Assembly: GCA_027576995.1 (NCBI GenBank)
Contig: JANBQC010000356.1
Span: forward strand, 1-28,946
Source of the DNA: Dimargaris cristalligena
Lineage: Eukaryota > Kickxellomycota > Dimargaritomycetes > Dimargaritales > Dimargaritaceae
DNA: 28,946 nt
Direction of reading: 5' to 3'
Program-made: the position numbers and the translations under genes
The notes under the pieces: model-generated
What the model saw: the letters and a program-made list of their open reading frames with translations, nothing else
Database searches by the model: none
Told to the model about the DNA's origin: nothing
Shown: piece by piece, positions 21,943-28,946 of the stretch
Position numbering within the stretch: position 1 is the first letter of the stretch
Layout of the letters: each line of letters opens with the position of its first letter

Positions 21943-23645
21943 TATTTTTGTTGTGCTTACTAGTTCTAGGAACCCACATGAGTTGGTGCGGTGCTATGAC
22001 CTTACCAAGTAATGCTAATCTACATAGTCGTTCGCTCGCTCCGGCCGCGATTCAACTTGAAGACCCTCTTCTCCTACTCACTAGCATTTCCAACCAGCAG
22101 CCGCCTGGGGCCTCCCCCCCTCCTAGCCAAACGAGTGCCATGGTGAATCAACAACAACAGAAGCAACCGGTCGACGACTATTCCTCGGCCAAGTTGGCTG
22201 CTGGTCAGCAGGAATTCCATCACCACCACATTATTCCGAGTCACGGGATACCGGGGTTGCTCGGCACTGACAACGACGGGGGGGACTGCACCTTTCTAGG
22301 CCACCAACCCAATGTGGGGGATACCACTACTGAAGGCGGTTGGGACTTGACCGGTGAAATCAATGACTACATTTGCAACTATCTGGCCAACCACCCGTCC
22401 TTGTCCACCCCTCAGGCTAGTACAAACGCCGGCGGGCCACCTATCCCCTCCTCCTCCTCTTCCACCGCCTTTTCCCTCCCGCCCTTCTCCAGTCGATTAC
22501 CCGAGGCCTCCGATTCGTCGCCGTACACCATGTCCGCTTCCCCGGCGACCTCGGATAATTTGACTAATCATAGCCATTTGGATGCCTCGGTGGCGTCGGA
22601 TAGTCTTACCGAAGTATCCACCAGCGAAGACCCGGAGGCGGGCATGGAATGGATCGATCACTATGTGACCAGCTATTTTGCCAACCCCTTCTTTAGGGAA
22701 TCGCTTTGCATGGAGACGGAACAGCTATCTTCCGATATGGGGACGGTCGGCGTGACCACCGCCGCTGCTTATTCTGGCTTGGACAAGTCGCTGGACATGC
22801 CACCGTCGTTTCTAGCCAAGAAGAAGGAGGAGAAGGGGGTGGGGATCCTAGGCCATTCGAACGACCCCCTCCGACTGAAAATACCCTCAGTTAGATTTAG
22901 AATAGCCCGGCCGTTGGGGGCAGCGGCCTCATTCCCAAACCGGAGCATAGCCCCTAAACCTCATATCCGGCGACCCGATGCACCCATCAGCACCATCGCC
23001 AGGACTTTCACCACCACCACCTTTTTTACGGATCCCCTTGCCCAGTACCCGGCTCCGAACGCCCATCTTCATCCCAGCTGGTCGGGCCAATTACGGACCG
23101 GTTTAATGCCTAATGATAATAGTAATAGTAATGGTAGTGGTAGTGGTAGTGGAAGTAGTGGTACTACCTCTCAAGACGACCCCGGCCGTTCTTCATCTGC
23201 CCACCATTCCCGTTCGAAACCAGCGACGCCCAAACCCAAGCGTCCCTGCACCAAAAAGCCTCGACCCACCCCTTCTAGTCCCAATAGTCTTTCCAAGTCT
23301 GCGAAGTTCTTGTCACCGTCGGACGACCACCCCACAAAATGTAAAATTTGTCAGCAAACCTTCAGTCGCCCCGAACACCTAGAACGGCATCGTAAAATCC
23401 ACCAAGACGTCAAAGATAAGGTACTCTGTACCCGATGTGGGGCCCAATTCGCCCGTGGGGACAGTTTAGTCCGTCATTCGAGGGATTTTAGGCAAGCCTG
23501 TGCGCGCCGGGTGTTGGAATCGCAGATTGGGGACCATATATCTTTTAAGGAATATAGAAAGTGGGGTAATGGTGCCCCTTTCCCTCTCCCTTCCCCTCTC
23601 CCTCCCTCCACCACTACCACTACCACCACTGACCCGTCCTCGTAA
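21933..23645 (+). CDS. zinc-finger transcription factor (C2H2 + C2HC)
   Basis: Likely nuclear DNA-binding regulator. The frame is a single exon of 570 aa. Finger 1 is a classical C2H2: C470, C473, H486, H490, with a conserved linker-like helix FSRPEHLERHRKIH. Finger 2 starts C499, C502 and H515, and its last ligand is most likely C523, giving C2HC with an eight-residue final spacing (FARGDSLVRHSRDFRQAC). A basic Ser/Pro/Lys-rich segment (about 430-460) precedes the fingers and could hold a nuclear signal. The long N-terminal part is Ser/Pro/Thr-rich, with a Ser-Gly repeat (about 396-410) encoded by GGTAGT units. The first 15 residues (MSIIFLLCLLVLGTH) are strongly hydrophobic and look like a signal or anchor, which is unusual for a nuclear factor; Met16 or Met22 may be the working start. 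No ortholog is recognised. Confidence 0.8.
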   Translation: MSIIFLLCLLVLGTHMSWCGAMTLPSNANLHSRSLAPAAIQLEDPLLLLTSISNQQPPGASPPPSQTSAMVNQQQQKQPVDDYSSAKLAAGQQEFHHHHIIPSHGIPGLLGTDNDGGDCTFLGHQPNVGDTTTEGGWDLTGEINDYICNYLANHPSLSTPQASTNAGGPPIPSSSSSTAFSLPPFSSRLPEASDSSPYTMSASPATSDNLTNHSHLDASVASDSLTEVSTSEDPEAGMEWIDHYVTSYFANPFFRESLCMETEQLSSDMGTVGVTTAAAYSGLDKSLDMPPSFLAKKKEEKGVGILGHSNDPLRLKIPSVRFRIARPLGAAASFPNRSIAPKPHIRRPDAPISTIARTFTTTTFFTDPLAQYPAPNAHLHPSWSGQLRTGLMPNDNSNSNGSGSGSGSSGTTSQDDPGRSSSAHHSRSKPATPKPKRPCTKKPRPTPSSPNSLSKSAKFLSPSDDHPTKCKICQQTFSRPEHLERHRKIHQDVKDKVLCTRCGAQFARGDSLVRHSRDFRQACARRVLESQIGDHISFKEYRKWGNGAPFPLPSPLPPSTTTTTTTDPSS

Positions 23646-24314
23646 TTCTCCGTCTACCTACTTCGCTTGACTGAAATGGATCATCGACGGGCGGAATTCA
23701 GTCAGATAATAGTACCGTTTAATGTTGTTTTGATTAGAATAATGATGTGAATAATAACAGTAACCGCAATAATATCCATTATAGTAAATAGCGCATACGA
23801 TAGAGACCACAGGGAGAAAGAGGTGCCTCAGCCCTTGCAGTATTTTTCATGTGTGTATGTACATGTTGTAAGTATCTAAGCTTGACCTTTTTCTAAAACC
23901 ATACATTGTGGTATAGGGTATCAATGGGCCTTGTTGTGTCTTCACCCTCAGTATTACCCGTGTACTTAGCAGAGTACATTCACGTCACGTGTTAAACTAA
24001 GCACCACCTACAAAATCGAGAAATGGTAACCACCCTCTACAACTATGTGGTTCCTGCGGAATGGCAACAGTACTTGGGGAATAGGAGTAACCGACGACAT
24101 CCTTGAATGTAGTTTGGTGCGGTACATACCTCTTGAATGGGGGGCCCTTTACCACTTGTACAATTGTAACTTCGTTTTGAAAGACCGTATTTGACTTTTC
24201 CTTCCCACCAGCGGACTATAGTACTACTCCCATTGGCTTAGGCCTGTTACCATCGCTGGCACTCCTCTCCCTCTTTAGTTTCCTCAGTAGCACTTCGTTC
24301 ATTTAGTCACCGCC
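23646..24314. other. spacer and promoter of the DPY30-like gene
   Basis: No gene seen. It contains the zinc-finger 3' UTR and the DPY30-like promoter, with a CACGTG box at 23986-23991 about 325 nt before the DPY30-like ATG. No clear TATA box was found. Confidence 0.5.
23986..23991. promoter_or_regulatory. CACGTG E-box upstream of the DPY30-like gene
   Basis: A perfect CACGTG in the spacer that must hold the DPY30-like promoter, within the run CACGTCACGTG. In fungi this is the site of Cbf1-type bHLH factors; relevance here is inference. Confidence 0.3.
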
Positions 24315-25159
24315 ATGAGTAACGCGGAGACCAAACCCACCTCTTTCCACATGGAGGTAGACGACGCCAAGGTAAATTCACCACTTACCCACTCCAGCGG
24401 TAGCCTCGTACCCTCTCTGTCTAGCCCCATTCTAACTCAATGTTAATGGTGTGGAGGGATGTTTTATCCGACAGTGACGAAGGCCCGGTCAACTGGGAGG
24501 TTCGGCGCGGAGTTGTCCAAGACCCAGCGACCCAAGGTTCCGCATCCAAACACTGTTTGGAATATTGCCTCTAGTCCAGGATTTCTATTTATACTCCCCC
24601 CCTACCCCTCATATATATATATACTGCATCTACTCTCAAATCGGATTAGACCGATGTGACCGAGCCATGTCCTACCGACTGGGACACGACCGGCATTCTA
24701 GAAGCCAACCGATCATTTTTTGCCGAGAAACCGATCCAGGTTTACCTGGAGGAAACCGTTGTTCCCGTACTTCAAGCCGGACTTAAGCAACTGGCCCTCC
24801 AACGGTAAGTTTCCCAGTGCCCTTGACTCTCGATCTTACCCTCTTTAGTATAGCTATGCCTATTAACATGCCTTTAAGCCACTCCCATGTAATCAATGTA
24901 ACCCTAGAATCCACTAACCACTCCCTCCTCTCCCCCCGGACACCTACGCCAATACGTCCCCCTCGATTTCTAAATCTCATTTCCATAATCCTTCAGGCCC
25001 GCTGACCCCTGTGCCTTTTTGGGCAACTTCCTGCTTCAGCATCGAACGCCATCTATCCCAATTAAACAAGAACCCAAGGAACAATCCCAGGACCCCACAT
25101 CCCCTAATAATACCGCCGGCACTGCTGCCCCTATTGAACCGCCTCATCCACCACAATAG
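24315..25159 (+). CDS. DPY30/Sdc1-like COMPASS subunit
   Basis: Small subunit of the Set1/COMPASS histone H3-K4 methyltransferase complex, where the Dpy-30 helix pair dimerises and binds the Ash2/Bre2 subunit (family knowledge). Exons: 24315-24371, 24650-24804, 24997-25159; 375 nt, 124 aa. The Dpy-30 motif spans about 47-88: PIQVYLEETVVPVLQAGL, then LALQR-PADPCAFLGNFLLQH, matching the family pattern of YLDxTVVPxLxxGL, RPxxPxxFLaxYLL. Intron 2 splits the Arg codon of the LALQRP turn. The N terminus (1-46) is short and acidic. The tail (about 90-124) is Pro/Gln-rich and contains IKQE, which fits the sumoylation consensus. All introns are GT-AG. Orthology to Sdc1/DPY30 rather than another Dpy-30-motif protein is inferred from length and lack of other domains. 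Confidence 0.9.
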
Positions 25160-25300
25160 AATCATGTCACTATTATGAATGGTACAGAATCAAAAAGGGG
25201 ATAATAGCGTATGCTAGCCACCAATCACCGGGGCCATTAACATGAACCTCACCCATATACACATTAAAAAATTGCTCTGGCCCAGCTCGACCCCCCCCCA

Positions 25301-25306
25301 AATAAA
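25301..25306 (+). terminator. AATAAA polyadenylation signal of the DPY30-like gene
   Basis: A canonical AATAAA hexamer 141 nt after the stop codon, just downstream of a C9 run. Confidence 0.5.
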
Positions 25307-25742
25307 AAGAGTACTGTTTAAATACTCGTGGAAGAAGGTATTGAAGTTTGCCTTATTTAGTCATAGCGGTGCTTTGGGATAGATAGTGGTTGATTATTGA
25401 TAATAGGTCAGTTAGTAAATGGATATCTGTAACTAAGGGTACCCAGTTGATGGAGAGGGATAAATGCCTACTTACTCGGGAGGTTTTAAAATTGCAACGG
25501 CTGCCCAGGGTTGGTGGTGGTTATGATAAAAGCTGGAATTGATTTGTAGCCTATGATAAGCTGACCAGATTCAAGGGCCGGGAATTTAGTCTAGATGAGA
25601 TACTGTAATAACCATTAAGAAGGGTTGCATAACTTGTACTGATGGTTCCTATACCAGTTACAAATTCCCCTATTCCCTTTTGCTAAGAATCCTACCATTT
25701 CCGATGAGTGACTCGAAACCTACAAGAGCCAATAACTACAGT
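25307..25742. other. gene-free start of the right AT-rich flank
   Basis: No gene, repeat or recognisable signal seen. AT content rises beyond the DPY30-like polyadenylation signal. Confidence 0.5.
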
Positions 25743-26156
25743 CTAAATAATATTGTCAGTAAGAAAATATCTAAAAATCAAATCAAAAGTCAGGTATTTT
25801 CCGCTAGGAAATAGTGCTTCATTAAGAGCTAAATAAATTATCAGTAAAAATATAGCAAAGCCGAAGTGTGAGGAAGAAGTATATGGATCCCAATAGAAGA
25901 TCAATCCGTAGCAGAATACCGTCCAGCATGGCCCATTATATACTGGTTTAACCCATGGCTTCGTTACAATCCACCATGAATGTTGGTATCCTTGGCATTG
26001 TATTAGGGTCTGGCACAGGGAGTAGAGGGTCTTAACTATAGCTATAGGTGTAGGGTCGGGTATTAACTGTAATAAATAATAATTAGTGACAGGATTTGCT
26101 CCTTGGGCCTGCCATGGCAAACATTAAAGCAGCCTGACGAGGCAATGCACCCCCAT
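25743..26156 (-). pseudogene. decayed reading frame of unknown family (right flank, inner)
   Basis: On the - strand an ATG at 26156-26154 opens a frame with one early stop (TAA, 26126-26124), then 126 codons without a stop to 25743. The product is Trp- and Tyr-rich (for example SWWIVTKPWVKPVYNG) with one hydrophobic, membrane-like segment (HFGFAIFLLIIYLAL). I recognise no family. A TATAAAG box lies about 90 nt upstream on the same strand. The long frame in AT-rich DNA plus a promoter-like signal suggests a broken gene rather than chance. Confidence 0.35.
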
Positions 26157-26243
26157 GACTGCTGGGATAAAATATGAAGACCCTGATTCAGCCCTAGCGC
26201 AATGTGGAATATGAAGGACGGCTGCTCCCCACCCCCAGGGCTG

Positions 26244-26250
26244 CTTTATA
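26244..26250 (-). promoter_or_regulatory. TATA-like box for the 26156-25743 frame
   Basis: TATAAAG on the - strand, about 90 nt upstream of ATG 26156. The spacing resembles that of the outer right-flank frame (TATAAATA 28731-28724, ATG 28598). Confidence 0.3.
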
Positions 26251-26256
26251 GTACCC

Positions 26257-27252
26257 AGCAGGGCAACGTGGGATAGGAAATGGTATTGGGAAGGGGGCAC
26301 GACTGCTTTGTATGATACCTACCACTTAATAGACCAAATTAGCCAACATCTTCATGATGGGAAATTAGTCTCCTAGGCCAGCCTAGGACTATACAACATG
26401 AGTGCAGGGGAGAACGGCAAGGCAGAGAGGGAAATTGCGGGTATAGTAGTGGTGTTGGGGGGTGTTAGGACGAGGAGAGGGGGATGGACCGGGGCCACGT
26501 GAGCCACGCCGTCTCTTCAACTCACCCCCTCTGTATTAGTCACCTCTTAATATTTGGGAATAAATGAACCCAGTGACCAAACAGGCTGTCAAGGGGACTC
26601 ACCTTTAGTCTCCAAATAATTAGCTAAGCTAATAAATCCAGATAGTGGCTCCCAGCAGTCCAGTGTTCAGGCTGGACAAAGCAGGGAGAGGGAGAGGAGG
26701 GGATTTATGTGCTTGAGGTTAGCTGAGCAATCTTGGCCATACCATTCTCTGCCCGGCTCGGTTAAATTGACGACCAAAACTACAAAGGAAATGGGTAGTT
26801 GGGGTATCAAAACAACCCTAGCTCTACTGTATTTTCTGATTTTATTTGAAGCACCAGAGCCAATAGTAGCTAAAGTGTGTGGGGCAGGCCACACTCAATG
26901 GGTATGTGTATAGCTCTTTCTTTTAAGCGAAAGGGAACTCGATGCACAAGCTCCACTAGCCAATAATGAGATGCTTTTATTTCATCTGTAGTATTATTAG
27001 AATAGCAAATATTATAAGTATATTTATTAGACAGAGGAATTAGTAATAAGATCTTTAATAAAATAATATGAGCGCTAGTAAACTAAAGGATTAGGTTGCA
27101 TCACCCATATACATTTATATGACCTATAACTAACATCTAATTGCATCAAGAGGGCCCGGAAAACTATATCAAACTTCCAAGAACAATGAATTCATTGGCT
27201 GGTCATTAACTGGCTATAGTGATAGTGGAATTTTTTAGCAAGGAGTCCCTGG
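26257..27252. other. AT-rich spacer between two decayed frames
   Basis: No supportable gene. A GC-rich island at 26440-26530 includes a CACGTG box (26496-26501). Overlapping 68-75 aa frames on both strands at 26667-26913 show no family pattern. Confidence 0.45.
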
Positions 27253-28598
27253 TCAGGCCAAGGGTGGCTGTAAGACCCTCCGGTTGTCTGGCATAGTGGC
27301 TGGGACTATAACCCCAACTGTGTCGGTGGGCTCCAATAGAGTTGGGCCACTTTGGTAACTAGGGTCAAACCCTGCTGTGGCTGTGGAAGCCACAGATACG
27401 AAGTGAATATAATCCAGTAACAACATACCTTCTTTTTTGGGTGATTGCATCCCGATGGTCAGTTGTACTAGGTCTATCTCTGGTAATAGCCTATACATAA
27501 TAGAGGCAGGGTTTCGTCTAACTGTATAGGGTTTAGATTGTAATGGGTATGGTAAAGTTAATGGGATTTTTTTATATACAATAGAACTATATTCACCCTA
27601 TATACCAAAAGACAAAGGGCCACCACCGAGTAACTTTCCATTGATATAATTAGGCAATAAAATTTGAAAACAGTGGTTACCGGTTGGAGCAAGGCTATTG
27701 ACAGTATGATGTACATTCCATGGTATACACTGGTTGATGGTGAAAGTTATTGGTAAATTAGTTATGACAGTTAAATTACAAGATTATATTAGATAGTAGA
27801 AATGTGCACCCCCAGGGCTGCGTGATGAATAATATACTTATTGGCCACAACTTTTATCTAAAGAACACCACCGGGGTATATATGGATATATATAAAACCA
27901 ATTATTAGATATCAAAAATTCGGAAAAAAAGATGTTAGTAGATTGGTGTCTAGGAAGCTTGCAGTTCCAGACACCTTATTTAAAAAAGACTAATCAATAG
28001 TATCCCTGACTGGGAAAACCCTGAAGATACCACACCCTGGCTGGAACATACAATTTAACATGGTATTTTAAATTTTAGTCTAGCTGTTTCAGTAAGCCAG
28101 TTCTATAATTTCCATTAACACAGACAAAGACATCTGTCCATAGCCCCATCATTATCCATATTGCCACAGTGGCATTATCATACATATGGAATAATCCAGT
28201 CCGATTACCTTATTATCGACCATTATCCTAGACTTATTTCTATCATAATTAAAAAGATTGGTTTATTACGGTATATTTAATAAATAGGCATCTTAATATA
28301 AAAAGGAATCCATGTCCTGACACATGCAGTTTCTTATATACATACCAATATAGCAGAAACAATAATGCAAGCATCGGGTTTCATTTAACCTGCACTTATG
28401 CAGGCACCTCCCAGTGTTTGATCAACTGGAGGCTGGGACGTTGGCCTGACCCCGGTCAGCCTCGATAAGCTCATAACGGGGGTCGAAGGCGGGGTAATCC
28501 CTCAATTCAAATGAGGTATACCCAAATCCACCCTGCTGGGGGTGGGTATTCAGAATTGGTTCCTGCATTGTAGCAGGGAGAGGCCTAGGTATGGCCAT
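27253..28598 (-). pseudogene. long decayed gene of unknown family (right flank, outer)
   Basis: On the - strand an ATG at 28598-28596 opens an intact, GC-richer 58-codon frame to a TGA at 28424-28422. Beyond it the coding look continues through shifted frames (28420-28200), and then in one frame from about 28200 to 27253, about 316 codons with only six stops (28077, 27996, 27978, 27840, 27786, 27600) where more than 20 are expected. The last part, 27597-27253, is 115 codons without a stop. All six stops could arise by single C-to-T or G-to-A changes from Gln, Arg or Trp codons. No domain is recognised with confidence; short stretches such as TACVRTWIPFYIKMPIY, and a later beta-rich VFVCVNGNYRTG, would suit a beta-sandwich protein. 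A virus-derived or mobile-element gene is the leading guess. A TATA box lies upstream. Confidence 0.5.
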
Positions 28599-28723
28599 TG
28601 AGAGGGGGGGGAAGAGAGAGAGTGGTGGGGGGAATAAAATGGTGGTAATGGAGCAATGGGTGTGGATAGTGTGCTCAACATTTGTTGTTAATAGTAGGAT
28701 ATTAAAGATAGCAGCGGGCTGCC

Positions 28724-28731
28724 TATTTATA
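28724..28731 (-). promoter_or_regulatory. TATA box of the outer right-flank decayed gene
   Basis: TATAAATA on the - strand, 126 nt upstream of ATG 28598. A pyrimidine-rich leader (CTCTCTCTTCCCCCCCC) leads into the start codon. This is the same octamer as the left-flank TATA at 1172-1179. Confidence 0.45.
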
Positions 28732-28946
28732 ATCCGCTGGTGGTTTTATTAATCAGATACTACATCAGTACCTAACTACTTCTTCAATACTGTCTGAAAT
28801 CAGGTGTCTATTCTAATACCCGTATGGGTCAACAATTCCCTTGTCAGTGGCGTATATTAAGAATTGACTAAGGAATGGCTATCATACCCCATTATTCCCT
28901 TTGTTGCCTTTTAGCAAATGGCTTCATGGATGTCTATTATAATGTA
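28732..28946. other. AT-rich window end, no gene seen
   Basis: No open frame, repeat or clear signal was identified in the last 215 nt. Confidence 0.5.

Noticed and set aside
15551..24068. Exact 14-bp match TGCGGAATGGCAAC at 15551-15564 and 24055-24068, both upstream of genes.
   Set aside because: In 29 kb, one or more exact 14-bp repeats are expected by chance; positions relative to the gene starts differ greatly (about 970 and 250 nt).

Overview
The window reads as nuclear DNA of a eukaryote, most likely a fungus and probably an early-diverging one. This placement is inference: it rests on short spliceosomal introns (about 140-470 nt, nearly all GT-AG with GTAAGT-like donors), five conserved eukaryotic proteins, and a C2H2 regulator of fungal style. 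No rRNA, tRNA, CRISPR array or bacterial-type operon was seen.

Layout. A central gene-bearing block (about 3.4-25.3 kb) is flanked by two AT-rich, gene-poor blocks (1-3.4 kb and 25.3-28.9 kb). Every confident gene in the centre is on the + strand: an RPRD1/CREPT-like RNA polymerase II CTD-binding protein (4500-6309, 5 exons, one a GC-AG intron); twinfilin (7742-10041, 4 exons); an unrecognised Pro/Ser-rich protein with four short basic KR motifs and an acidic tail (12353-13477); a TBC1D22/Gyp1-type Rab GAP (16533-19970, 9 exons, catalytic Arg and Gln present); a zinc-finger protein (21933-23645) with an odd hydrophobic N terminus, an overlapping uORF and a promoter with two CACATGTG octamers and a TATA box; and a DPY30/Sdc1-type COMPASS subunit (24315-25159, 3 exons). 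The exon chains were built by hand; reading phase is kept across every junction and the joined lengths are whole codons (315, 473, 567 and 124 aa).

The genes are unrelated housekeeping or regulatory functions (transcription and chromatin: RPRD1, DPY30, zinc finger; actin: twinfilin; membrane traffic: TBC GAP). Each has its own upstream space, and nothing suggests co-regulation.

The flanks are the least explained part. Both hold long reading frames broken by stops and frameshifts, pointing inward: + strand on the left (about 1378-2833) and - strand on the right (28598-27253, and 26156-25743). The two right-hand frames start with an ATG about 90-130 nt downstream of a TATA box on the same strand. 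I do not recognise the proteins. They look like relics of mobile or virus-derived elements, which is inference only. Simple repeats are common in introns and spacers; the most notable are an 8-bp x 11 array at 7353-7440 and a self-complementary ACT/AGT repeat in intron 1 of the TBC gene.
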